Part shown: one piece after another, positions 50,289 through 61,023 of the stretch
How positions within the stretch are numbered: the first letter of the stretch is position 1
Layout of the letters: each line of letters starts with the position of its first letter
Source: Perkinsus marinus ATCC 50983
Lineage: Eukaryota; Perkinsozoa; Perkinsida; Perkinsidae
Reading direction: 5' to 3'
DNA length: 64,000 nucleotides
NCBI RefSeq assembly: GCF_000006405.1
Contig: NW_003206847.1
Location: 525,767-589,766, forward strand
Translations under genes and position numbers: made by a program
Notes under the pieces: generated by a model
The model's input: the letters and a program-made list of their open reading frames with translations, nothing else
Database searches by the model: none
What the model was told of the DNA's origin: nothing

Positions 50289-51853
50289 TCAGTCCATGTC
50301 TCCCAGATCGCTACCCCGAGGGGCAGTAGTAGTTCGAGAGGTCGGAGATGGAGGGTCGTTGAGGACAAGAGGGTTCCTCTGAGAATTTGAATGTACATGT
50401 ACATACCTTCCCAGTTCCCTACTGTCCCAGAGGCCTGTTGTAGATTGGCATCCCGCATGAGGGCCTCTCGATCAACCTCTACCGATTGCCATAACTGTTC
50501 ATCGTTCCATAGTACCTTGCAGAGTCAGCAGGCTAGAGAACAATCCTGTCACACCGGTATCAGGGACACTAACAATGCATATAAGGCTGTCGTAGTAAAT
50601 ACCATACTCGTACACTAAAGTAATAATACACCAAACATGTACTGCACTCAGTTTTTCAGTACGCTGATCTATCACTTAACGTCGAATATAAACGCTTCGA
50701 ATACTACCTAATGTAGTGTGTAATACAGTTTTCTTTACTACACCTAGCAATGAGTAAAGCCCTCACTGACCACCAATAACCCCAATCTCTGCATACCTCT
50801 GTCGCCGGCCTTCCATTCGACGGCACATGTATCGTTCGCTGTGGTCCCGTCTCGGCCATCACTCGCACTGATTCATTACTATCAGCATCTCACACTTTCA
50901 CGTTACCCTACCTCTGTCCTCCCGTGCAACTCTATCCGAACTTTCTGTGTGCCCTAACCTGCTCACTGGCTGGTTGAGGCCTCTAGCCAAATCCTCCCTC
51001 GCGATTCGTTCTAATGCCATTTCACGACGTCTACAGAACACCTCTCTACGGTAGACATGGCGGCTCAACACTACTTGGTGATTTCTTTTTGTCGATCCTC
51101 CCATTCGGCATCCCTCATCTCGCTTTCCTTAATAAACTGCCTCCGGTCGATATTTCCCCCCAGACGCTCGAGAGCTGATACAGGCCTGATAACACCAACG
51201 ATTCTAACGCTGGAGGGATTCAATGATCACCTATCATCCAGGTAGTTGAGATGTGGTAGCATCGAAATGAGCCTTTTGCGGAGATGCTTAACTGCTCTAA
51301 CTCCCGGGTTCCTATGTAAGTACAAGCACCTCAGGCCATTCAGTTTCTCTGAGAACTCATCGAGACAGTCGAATTCACTCAAGTTGTTGCTGCCAAGATC
51401 TAGTGTGGTCAGTGGACAGTGCGACAAGTCATCAACGGCCTGGTGGAAATCACTGAGTTCATTCTTGGACAAGTTGAGGTTCGACAAATTCACAAGATTC
51501 TTCAGCCCATCGCCGATCTCCTTGATGTGGTTGTCACTGAGGTTGAGTACCCTCAGATGGACGTTACGCTCAAGTCCTGATATCATCGTGAGTTGATTGC
51601 CCTGTAGATGGAGAGCTGTAAGCTGCGAGAGATACTCCAGGCCTTCAATAACGCTGATCATGTTGAAGTCGAGGCTGAGGAATTTAACATTGAAGTACTG
51701 GCTGAGGTCGCACATCTTGGTGAAGCCCTGTCCATGCAGCAGCAGTTTAGCGTTCAAGTGGGGGCTTTTGAATAGCTCTCGAGCCTGGCAGATCTCGGCG
51801 ACCTGTTCCACAGTCATCTCCCCGCACCTTCGGGTGCTAGTTGGTACGGTCAT
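50289..51853 (-). CDS. DNAAF1: Dynein axonemal assembly factor 1 (LRRC50/ODA7)
   Basis: Cytoplasmic LRR protein needed to preassemble ciliary dynein arms. Start ATG 51853; exon 1 encodes MTVEQVAEICQARELFKSPH, the family start, then six LRR units (FLSLDFNMISVIEGLEYL, LTALHLQGNQLTMISGLE, VLNLSDNHIKEIGDGL, NLNLSKNELSDF, TLDLGSNNLSEF) and the cap ISMLPHLNYLDDR. Exon 2 continues in frame as PVSALERLGGNIDRRQFIKE and EMRDAEWEDRQKEITK. Further exons on the same strand encode RRREMALERIAREDLARGLN, MAETGPQRTIHVPSNGRPAT, WNDEQLWQSVEVDREALMRD and a Pro/Thr-rich end GSDLGDMD. The 3' exons are less certain than exons 1-2. Confidence 0.85.
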
Positions 51854-52148
51854 TACAACAATGACTTGTTGAATATGATAATAACTATGCGAGCATTATC
51901 TCTGATAGAGAGAGGGGTGAGTCCCCACTATCAAACTTCAAGGGAGACTACAAGGAACAGGTTCCCCCCTGCGGCGGGCGAGCGCATTCGTGAGTTCGAT
52001 GGAACAGCGCAAATTTCGGCGGATTCCGGTCGGTCCACCTCGTTCCTATATGAGTTATCAGTTTTGAGCCTTTTTTCTCATCTTTGTTTTGCCTCTGCAC
52101 CATAGGAGCATGCGGGAGCACAGTACAGCCCATGTGTAGTACGGGGAA
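51854..52148. other. Divergent intergenic region
   Basis: Lies between the DNAAF1 start (-) and a plus-strand hypothetical gene, so it should carry both promoters. Nothing specific seen. Confidence 0.4.
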
Positions 52149-52607
52149 ATGCCTTTATCGCCGTATTCGGCAAGCAGTGGAATGCACCGTGGAGCTGATA
52201 GCAGAGGCGACTTGTTATTCAGGTTGAAGGATATGTGGTTCAAGCTAAACCGCACTGGGAAGAAACTGGAAGATATCGTCAGACGAGTGCATCATAGGTC
52301 GACTCGGGACGCGAGGAGAATAGCAATACCAACGCCCGAGCTTCACAAAACAGCCAACTTTGATTCTCATCGGAGGTTCAGAGTTGTACGGTCGACGTTC
52401 AGAGAGGTTGACCCGGTGTGGAAGCAATTGGTCGGGGAGAAGCCTCTCGATACGTTCGGGTTGACCAGACGGCAATCTGGAGCTAGTAGAAGGCTCAAGG
52501 CGTTACTTGAGAAGGAGAGGACGGTTGACGATATTGAAGTGTTGGAGGTAAGGCGGCATGGGAGCTATAATAGACCTTTGAGGTACAATGACCTGATTGT
52601 GCTGTGA
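52149..52607 (+). CDS. Small basic protein, unknown
   Basis: Single frame of 152 codons, ATG 52149 (MPLSPYSASSGMHRG); an upstream start is possible. Strongly basic with many Arg/Lys (WFKLNRTGKKLEDIVRRVHH, STRDARRIAIP) and a tail EVRRHGSYNRPLRYNDLIVL. The composition would fit a mitochondrial ribosomal or RNA-associated protein, but no family is recognised. Confidence 0.5.
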   Translation: MPLSPYSASSGMHRGADSRGDLLFRLKDMWFKLNRTGKKLEDIVRRVHHRSTRDARRIAIPTPELHKTANFDSHRRFRVVRSTFREVDPVWKQLVGEKPLDTFGLTRRQSGASRRLKALLEKERTVDDIEVLEVRRHGSYNRPLRYNDLIVL

Positions 52608-52815
52608 TAATTTTTTCCTCTATCCTTGTGGACCGGTTATAGTGTGGATGAGGGAGTGAAGCACGGATGATATTATATGTTCTAATTCAATTAAAAATTT
52701 AATTTACTTTCCTCCGCTGTGTGCATTTTTACACAACATTCGTACATGTAATATCATCGTATCATGAGAGCACTCATTCATCGCAGATTTCATCGTTTAG
52801 TTTCCGCGGAATGGT

Positions 52816-53640
52816 ATGAGCTGGTCTTTGCTTCAGAGCCCAGCCCTTCCTATTGAACCTTCAGAGACTCTCGATTGGCCTCGAATTCCTGGGGCTCCTA
52901 CAGTTACGGTAAGTGTTCTCAGGGTGGAATTTTTGGGAAGCGATACGTTGGGTACCTCTGAAAACCAGTTGATGATTTCGCGGATAGCAAGAGTAGTACA
53001 TGTAGATATTCCGGGATTGGAGTTTATCCATCCGGGTGGGAGGGTTGCCATTACTAGGCAGGGCATAGACGTTGACTCGAGATGAAACTCGTGAGGAAGC
53101 TAGTTTTTTGAATTTCTAATATGCTATTGTATTTCCTACAATCACTAATATGAATTATGAAATCAGCTTGCCTGCTGTTGGCGTCAAACTGTTTATGTAG
53201 TAGCAGTGTTGACTATCGAGGAATGTCGTCTTGGCTTCACCGATGACTTGTGTTTATACTTCTACTCTCCTAAGATACCTCCAGGCATCGATAAATACGG
53301 AAAGTATCGCAAGGCATCCGAACGCCGTGCTAGTGATATATGGCTCAGCGAGCGACCTGAGTTCAAGGGTAAAGTCGTTCCTGGCTCAATATTCGAGTGG
53401 CCATGATGTAAATGTGTTGGTGATAGTCTTGTTGTGTTCACACGTTCAATTAACTCTGAGATTGCTAGATGGGATTATGGGAGCTCTGGGCGTCCCCTAC
53501 AGCCTTCGTTATGATATAGCAATAGTTGGGTGTGCCGGATTGATAACCTCTGTAGTCTACCTTGGATGGTGGCCCAGTCGTAGTGCACTGGTAAGGGATA
53601 GTAAATGCACTTGCGAGGGATGGTGATACGATGATGATAT
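52816..53640 (+). CDS. Hypothetical two- or three-exon protein
   Basis: Block 1 (52816-53085) encodes PSETLDWPRIPGAPTVTVSV, LRVEFLGSDTLGTSENQLM and VHVDIPGLEFIHPGGRVAIT. Block 2, after a TAGCAG acceptor at about 53205, encodes LTIEECRLGFTDDLCLYFYS, PPGIDKYGKYRKASERRASD and LSERPEFKG, with a GTAAAG donor. A third block at 53470-53590 has a hydrophobic run YDIAIVGCAGLITSVVYLGW. Order and strand are consistent; joins are not fixed. No family recognised. Confidence 0.4.
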
Positions 53641-53977
53641 TGACGACCGTCAATCGCTGGTTTGAATGTCGCGAATCCGCTCTGCTGGCATCGGACTCGA
53701 TGTAGCAAGCGATCGCGCAGCTCACGTTCAATACAGTACGTGTCAGTTTGATATGCTCATGTGTGTTACTTCGAAGGACGAATTATAGTGAACAAGTTGT
53801 CGCTATCACAGTTCTAGCGGGTACTTAGGTCACAACACATGGTCATAGCCATTGTTACATTGTATATGTGATATAGTTTCACAGTGATTCACTTTAATCT
53901 CGGAAATTAGCACACACTTGCATATCGAATTGGCACGCACTGTAGAGTTTTCCTGGGATGAAAACTGAGAGAATATC

Positions 53978-56602
53978 ATGATAGGCAGAAGCATCTGGGC
54001 CCGACAGTGTGGACTGTGTTCCTCTATGGGTGTACCACTTCAAGCTGGCCATTTCGTCACAGTTACTACAGGAGCCTATGTGAGGATGGTTATTATAGGT
54101 TTGGGATATCTATTCCCGATATCAGGTAGTAGTAGTAGTAGCGTCTGGGAGAACGCCATCGACGCAAATATTATGGGAATATTTTACGGATAGCTCAGCG
54201 GGTTGACTGCCGATGTGTGCCTCACATGGGCAGCAGCATCGTTCACTCTCGATTGACTTCGGACGTAATTTCATTTCTACGTCTTGATGGCGGAGTCGTA
54301 AGCACATAAATTAGTGTGCACGGTGAATGTGATAATGATTTTTAACCCAAGTATTCATCATTGGAGTTTCATCCGTGATATGAAGAACACTAGTGAAAAT
54401 CATATTTAACAATCAATTCCGAGGTGAACAACTGCGTTATCGGTCGCGAAGACAAAACGTCTACAATTTACATGAAGTCGCGTTGAACGGGTGAAACTCC
54501 ATTGTTGTGTCTCAGCTATATGGGCAGCATTCGACTATTGGCGAAGTCTCTTCCCAAATACGAACGTCGAATTCCCCATCACCTGTATATATCAGGCTGG
54601 GACTATACTAACGGTAGCTGCCCTTTCCCTCGGGAGGAGTTTCAAGGTAATGCTCCCTGCTGTTGTGATAGTAGAACTCATGAATATGTAGTCTACTACT
54701 AGATCTCTTGTGGAGCAGCGTATACTGGTATTTCTGTTTCAAACGCGATGTTTTCGAATACCCACATTCCATGATATATGGCGAGGGAACCAGCGTGCGA
54801 GATGTGACATGAAAGTTGATTAACGCAATGATGTACGGATATCTCTTCTTGGCGTTGTGCTCAGTTCAAGCAACGTATTTACGGAGCCTTCGCTGGGCAG
54901 TTCTTTGGCTTACTGGTCATTCTATTATCACGATGGATGAGTCTGGGAGAAGCGACTCGTTATGTATCCCTCATGACTCTAGTGTACTAACAGACTATAC
55001 CGGTCATATCTGAGGGAGGTTTATATAAGTGTGGTATGATAGCAGCTATGCTCTTGGACATCTGATATTCGACATCTAGAGCTCGATGTGGTACACTCTA
55101 ATGGTTGCTCCTCTTAAATTTTCCGGCAGTCAACACCTTGGGATAGTCGACAAACGACTTGTGATATTACTGCACTCGCATGGGAAGGGTCGTGTGTCGA
55201 TATAGCAACCTCTGGTTGTTCTCGAACTCGCCCCTGGAATTGTTTCTCTCAGGCTCTTCTTGTCGGTGGTGACAGCATTTGCTGATTCGAGCCTGTTGGC
55301 TTTGAACTCGCAGTACTCGCCCAGAATGCAGGAAGCCATGCAGATCGGCATAGGTGATGTCGATTTTTTTCCGCCGGTGTTTGAAAGTTCTTCAACAATT
55401 GCTGTAAAAGAGGTGTTCTCTCCACCACAGGTTTATCAGCCTTCGTATCTGTTATGTACCGGGATATCACTAAAGTGATGGCAGCATCTGTAGTTGACGC
55501 CACTACTCTATACTTCAGCGCGGCTCTGGTCACGGTAGGGGATGCCTCAGTAGAGTGGGTGTGCGGCTAAGGGAGTCTCATTCAGATCATCATATGTGCT
55601 GTTTGCTTCTACTCCCTGATGAGTATGCCGATATCAGCTCATCTGCATAACGTTATTATACCTGGGGAAGATGACAATGAGGACAGTACTGATGGAGACA
55701 TGACTCGGAGTCTGCTGAGTGAGCCTGTTACTTAGTCTCAACAGAGGCCCTTCTATGTAGTCTCAGGTCCACCGTCGAATGGTAATCCCCACCGTTCTCT
55801 CCATATAGCAGATGTCATCGGGAAAGTATGGTTCCACGAGGCCATTATCTTCTCCCAGTTGATGATCACTCTTACTTGCTATCCTTCGGTGAGTCCATGA
55901 GTTGGCATTTTGACGATGAGTAACTAGCGGGGTGATTTCTTGCGAAAAACTCTAGTTCGACTAGGAGATGCTGCGACTTGCCGAGGCACGCCTCTTGCTA
56001 GGGTCCTTGCGTCAGGTCATCACGGCCATCCCGTGCGTTACCTTTACCTCTCTCGACAAAGACCATTGGTTCCAGACCATCCTACTTACGGTCTTTACCA
56101 CTGCAGATGTCATCGGGAGATTCTCGGTTCGTTTTCGAGGGCCACTTGATCACTCCAATGTATGGCTAACCCTCATATTCCGTAAGTTACTCCGATATTA
56201 CCCTCGATCGAAGGAAATCTGTTCGGCTTATAATGCTGGTAACGGCGGATAAATATTACCCATCCTGAGTATTGAACTCTACTCGAACATTCTGCTGTTC
56301 CGCGAGTTGGATGTTGTCATCGTCGGCCCCTCTCCTTTTTCTCAGGTGCCCTTCTTGTTCCTTTCCTCTTTTCTTGTGCAACCGAGGTCATCTCAAGCGA
56401 CTGGATCTCGCTCCCTGTCATTTTTATATTCGGACTGGCCAACGGTTATTCAGTGAGCCTCACTCTCATCACTGTGAATGAGATACCGGGGCTCACAGCT
56501 GACGAGCTGAAGGCTGCTGGCCGCTTCTCTGCGGTTGCTCTTAATTCAGGCAAGGTCATCTTGGACTCGTCGCATTCTCATCTCTATCGGAGCTGCAATT
56601 GA
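53978..56602 (+). CDS. Equilibrative nucleoside transporter (ENT/SLC29)
   Basis: Multi-pass carrier for nucleosides or nucleobases, important in protists that salvage purines. Start ATG 53978 (MIGRSIWARQCGLC). Joined exons give VRMVIIGLGYLFPIS-AIWAA and FDYWRSLFPNTNVEFPITCI (TM1 and its loop), RSFK-FKQRIYGAFAGQFFG, TAFADSSLLALNSQYSPRM (the TM4 signature Q/D-SS--L--L-S), EAMQIGIGLSAFVSVMYRD, TLYFSAALVT, then the acidic cytoplasmic loop PGEDDNEDSTDGDMTRSLLS, WFHEAIIFSQLMITLTCYPS, TILLTVFTTADVIGRFS (the W...FN--D--GR signature) and IFGLANGYSVSLTLITVNEI. The stop used is 56602, though a last short exon could follow. About ten exons with intron 1 of roughly 400 nt. Confidence 0.88.
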
Positions 56603-56753
56603 TAGGAAAACTCGCTTTTAACGGCGCTACACTTGTAGCTTGAGATACTCTGTTACGTTGCGAATTTTCCCCAATTGTATGAGATGTCCTTATAACTTGG
56701 TCGAGCCAGAGGGTATCATGGCTGCGTCATCGGGTGTGATTCATGTGGACTGA

Positions 56754-57333
56754 TTACCGCTGCTTAATAAGGTTGTGATCTGAGATAGGGGTATTCTTTT
56801 CGTTTTTCATCAGGTCTCTGCATAGGAGGATTCGTCTCGATGGGAATAGGCCTATGGCTGGGTATAGCGGGTTGATTTTCAGTGCATGTATACGCTCAAT
56901 GCTTATTAGTTTTTCATGGTCATTGGAGTCGAGTTGGGCCTTCATCTGGTTCAGTGCCTGTTGATTAGATTAGTTCGTAGTTAATGTACTGCATCCCGAC
57001 TGATCTGTTGCCTCCTGAGGAGGAGGGGAGGTCGGAGTCACATAGTAGTATTCATGAAGGCCCTACTACAACGACCAACCTACAGCCACGCTCCGGAAGT
57101 AAGCCCTTTGATGTTACTTGTACGCTCCGTAATATCTTGTTAATGTCAGCACCAGGCACAGCAATTGCATCGGAAGAGGAACGGCCAGAGGATCGGCCAG
57201 AGGTCAACGAGTAGGCGAGCTCGGACATTTTTGAATGATCGTATGTGATGATCATCTCTGAATTCTCCTGTGGTCCCTGCGGTCGGCTGAATTCAAATAT
57301 GGTCATGTTAGTTTCTCGAGCTCTTCCGCTCAT
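56754..57333 (-). CDS. Hypothetical protein, two or more exons
   Basis: Start ATG 57333 (MSGRARETNMTIFEFSRP). Exon 1 has a Ser/Arg-rich middle (SGRSSGRSSSDAIAVPGA) and DINKILRSVQVTSKGLLPER. A second block at 56945-56820 encodes KAQLDSNDHEKLISIERIHA and LKINPLYPAIGLFPSRR; the joining phase is not settled. No family recognised. The start lies 36 bp from the divergent start of the zinc-finger gene. Confidence 0.45.
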
Positions 57334-57369
57334 GTTATAACACCATCAGGACCTTCTGCAGGCTCGCCG
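57334..57369. promoter_or_regulatory. Compact bidirectional promoter/5' UTR region
   Basis: Only 36 bp separate the putative start codons of the minus-strand gene (57333) and the plus-strand zinc-finger gene (57370). If both starts are right, the two transcripts must begin inside each other or inside the coding regions, or be trans-spliced. No motif is evident. Confidence 0.4.
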
Positions 57370-59101
57370 ATGAGAGAAAGGGGTAAGTCCGATGAGCGTA
57401 GAATATTCGACTACATATACGTGCCCTCAGGGCAGCAGGAGCTCAAGGCATTGAGGAATCCAATGAAGATGACTGCAGTTACCAGCTCGAGCAGCTGTGA
57501 GACATGGGGACAAGTCAATAACTGGCGGCCCCCGACTGATAGAACTGTAGAGCTACGCATGGGGAAAGGGAGGCTTCTTTCTCAAGAGAGAGCTCAGTGG
57601 TGTGATGGAGAAGGGATGCTGGGGAATTGGGCTGATGTGAACAATAGACACAGTGGGAATTGGCAGAATGATCGGAGGAGAAGCCGCAGTAAGAGTCGAG
57701 GTCCAAGAAGGTGGGACGGTCCCCGACGGCGGGTAGAACAGCAGCGAGAAGATATTCGACCGAGGGAGGGATTGGCATGGCCCAGCGCGGCTGATGGGAG
57801 GATATACGAGCTTGCTAAGCCGCCTTCCTCAAGTCAGGGTCTGGTGAGTTCGGCTTTGTCGACGGAAGAGCGGCGAAGGTAGGCTGCTGTGGTCATTAGT
57901 TGGAGCGATGTATCCTTAAGGCGTTTTGAGGATCTGAGTATGAGGAAGGAGAGCAAGATCAAGTATGTTTTGGCAACTTCACCGTTCGTTCATATGTTCT
58001 TTGATGATGGTGCTGAAGCCTTCCTAGCTCCTGTGCAGACTGCTCGAATTGACTTTCTCGACACGCCAATGGATCACTATGAGAGCGGACTGAGTAGGAT
58101 TGTGTAAATGCCCGCTGGGTTCCTGATTGCCTTCGGCCATTTCCTCTTAGTTGAGATATCCTCTTCTTGCCTCTACTGTGTATATTGTGACCAGAATAAG
58201 CAGTGTCCACCGATAGATTTGAAGAGATTCTCTGTGGCCCATCTCACACGCGAACATCATAAGTGGAGGAAGGCTTATTATCGAGAGCAGCTGGATATGT
58301 GCGCCGAATTCAACAAGTGGGTTTTGGCATCCCTGGATTCTATGAGGATCGGAGTTTCTTAGGCGACTGGATCTGATTAAAAGCCATCAAATTTCTCTCA
58401 AGTTGAGACCCTGCAACGGCGAGATGATTGCACAAAAGTAAGGTAACTCCAAGTGGTCTCTTGATTTGGTAGAAGTGACTTCGTCGAGATCGGCGGTGTT
58501 CTTGCTGGACCTTACTTGATACAGTCTCGATATCTCGTAATTGGAACTTTCAGGTACTGGTGCCAACTATGCGAGCGCGGTCTCAAAGGCTTCGTCGAGA
58601 TCCGTGACCATCTACGAGATGACTTCCATACTCAGAGGATTGGAATGTATGCGTTCTGTGAGCAGCGAGGTCTAACACTGCCGCCACGCCGGCTTGGGAC
58701 GGAAGCCTCCAGCAAATCTCAGTTGAGACTCTCGTCTAATACTCTTCCAGTCATGGATGATTTTCAGCTTCGTTGAGGTTCCCAATGTGCAACGTCTTAC
58801 TAGGGATGATATGGAGCGGAATGGAATAGTTATTACGGATGGAGACAACTATCCTGAGGAGCCCTCAGGTTGGCTCTATTGCAGCTACTGCCGTAAAAAG
58901 TTCGCTGATCCCCAGCGATTGGAAGAACATTGCAAGAGTTGGCGTCATGTTCTAGCTTGTAGGCCATCCCATCGCACACCTATACTCTCTGAAAGCCACG
59001 ACAGGTACACCCAAAAGCAGTTGAATGGTGGCTTTGATAATCGATGTTTCAAAGATGATCAATGCTGCATGATGTTTCTATTCACCGTCTCTCACGTTTG
59101 A
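57370..59101 (+). CDS. RS-rich protein with three C2H2-type zinc fingers
   Basis: Start ATG 57370. Exon 1 encodes a basic Arg/Ser/Trp-rich region (NWQNDRRRSRSKSRGPRRWD, GPRRRVEQQRED) like RNA-binding RS/RG tails. Later exons: WSDVSLRRFEDLSMRKESKI; finger 1 YCVYCDQNKQ...FSVAHLTREHHKW; finger 2 YWCQLCERG...RDHLRDDFHTQR; finger 3 LYCSYCRKKFADPQRLEEHC then KSWRH. The C-x2-C and H-x4/5-H spacings resemble U1-type/matrin fingers of RNA-processing proteins. Introns are short, with GT-AG ends (for example 58106-58150). The end at 59101 is the end of the open frame, not proven. A decayed copy of the finger 2 exon lies at 60803-61000. Confidence 0.7.
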
Positions 59102-60802
59102 GTTCGATGATTCGCATTCCCAGTCCCGAGTTGCTCACCCCAGTCTCGTGGAACAATTTCGTCATTGCCGCCCATTGGACGATGCCCAAAGGTGGGGTGG
59201 CGTCAATGGTATCGCCCAATGATACGAACTTCTCATGAGTTTCATACCATGTAATTTTCATGATGAAACCGTTCCGCACCGTCAGGACGATGAGGGCCAC
59301 ACCGTGTGGCATTCATGTGACTTAATCCGTGACATCCATTGTAGTAGTTCTTTTGATATTGATCCGCACTGATTCTACCTAGTTTTAATCGCGTATGTGG
59401 TTCGCCAAACACTGTTGCCTTGAGTAAAGATCATGCTCTCTTTCAAGTTCCAATTTGCTTTCATTTGTTGCCCGAAAATGTTTCTCCAATCATCCCCCAT
59501 CGGAGCCGTGATCAGGCTCTTCGAAGTGCATTTTCTTGTAGTCCGGTTGATGTCATCAGCTTGATGATGAAGTTTCTCATGGACGGCAAAGAACATCAGT
59601 CATCATTAATGACTCGTTGGTTATGAGAGATAGTGCTGCAATCACAAGGACTGTGGTGAGTCATTACAGTCATTATAATTACAGGAGACTACGACGCACT
59701 GTGTCGTACACAGTAAGTCTATCAGTTCTGAGGATCATTGGACAATGAAATTCGGACAGCGCGGAGCACAGATGGTCATATCGAGCGATCGGATGGTGGA
59801 AAGTATTCGTCGCGAAGCGGAGTTCCTGTTCGATATGCTCTACAAGAGTTACCTGGACCATCCACAAGTGGGCCAATTTAGAGACATCGCTCTGGATCGG
59901 TCGGATGACATTTGCACCAAATCTCGCAGCACTTCGGGCACCTGTTCGTATTTGTATTTGGAGCTATGAAATGAAGACACACATGACATGCACCGAGCTA
60001 TGGGGATATAGTTCCTTTACAGTACTACATGCATTATAGCTGCAGCGTTTTGGCGGTCAAAACTCGAGTCCAACTCGGATACTTGATCAAATTTTTAATA
60101 AGTATCCGAGTTGCACTCGGCTTTGTCACGACTTTAGTGACCCTACGGCCTCCATGGCGCGGACATTCGATGCGGTGACTGCAATCAACATTTCAATACC
60201 CTGGATCCACGCTATATCGAAACCTTGCCGTACACTGTGCAATAGGAGCCGGACCTCAGGGTGAACGGTCGGTGGAATGGGTCAGATGTGTACATCGTCA
60301 AATTATTTCGCGAACTGACAATAGCAGGAGCTTTCCGCATCATAGAAACTTCCGTATGGCTTCGAGTTCACGGTTTACTTAACCGTGAAGCTTTGGGCTC
60401 GTCTGCCGAACAAGACGGATGGTTTCATCTCTTGAAGTATCTCTTGAGGTGATCTATAAGCTCGGAGGGGGGCGCTGCCTACTCTTGCGATGGACTCCGT
60501 AAAGGGCCACTGGCTGTGATCCCACACTATCGACTGCTGATAGCATTTCAACGGGCGTTCTTGCCATGAGCATGATCCAAGGTAACCAACACATGCATGC
60601 CATGATATGACTAGACGAGTCAAACTTGCATCCGCTGTTTCAAACCTTGATTCATGAGCCGTGTTTTTGACCTGTAACAGGTAAACGGGTCACCTGTTAA
60701 CGAAATTTTCGAGTCCAAATATGGACTCCATTTTGCAGATATTAACAAGCTGTTGAGCTGCATTGTCAGACACAGCGTGAGAATGCTGTTTCTCTGTCTC
60801 TC
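59102..60802. other. Stretch with unassigned frames and a hairpin
   Basis: Minus-strand blocks at 59596-59380 (APMGDDWRNIFGQQMKANWN) and 59290-59100 (VALIVLTVRNGFIMKITWYE) could be exons of one gene. Plus-strand 59745-59960 encodes MVESIRREAEFLFDMLYKSY. None is recognised and none could be joined. A 20-bp hairpin is at 60065-60119. Confidence 0.3.
60065..60119. repeat. Imperfect 20-bp inverted repeat (hairpin)
   Basis: The left arm CGAGTCCAACTCGGATACTT and right arm AAGTATCCGAGTTGCACTCG pair with one mismatch around a 15-nt AT-rich loop. Each arm contains its own short CGAGT/ACTCG palindrome. It lies in a gene-poor stretch; function unknown. Confidence 0.75.
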
Positions 60803-61000
60803 AGATATTGGTGCCGACTAAGCGAGGATGGTCGTGATAACTGCCTCAAGAACTGTGACAACCTACGAGAAGACTACTGTACTTCGAAGATTAGATGTAT
60901 GAGTTATATTGGAAAGTGTGTCCTGCACTGTCATCGCGGAGACTGGCTGGTGACCAAGCCTTCTTCCGGTCTACGCCTTGAGATCTCCGGCAGTTACACC
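60803..61000 (+). pseudogene. Decayed copy of the zinc-finger-2 exon
   Basis: Matches 58553-58745 of the zinc-finger gene in order and spacing: TATTGGTGCCGACTAAGCGA versus TACTGGTGCCAACTATGCGA, then CCTACGAGA and ACTTC, then ACC-AAGCC near the end. A CAG precedes both. The copy has an in-frame stop right after the first Cys-containing segment (TAAGCG) and many substitutions, so it is a fossil duplicate. Confidence 0.65.
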
Positions 61001-61023
61001 CACGTTGACACCCAAATTGTATA

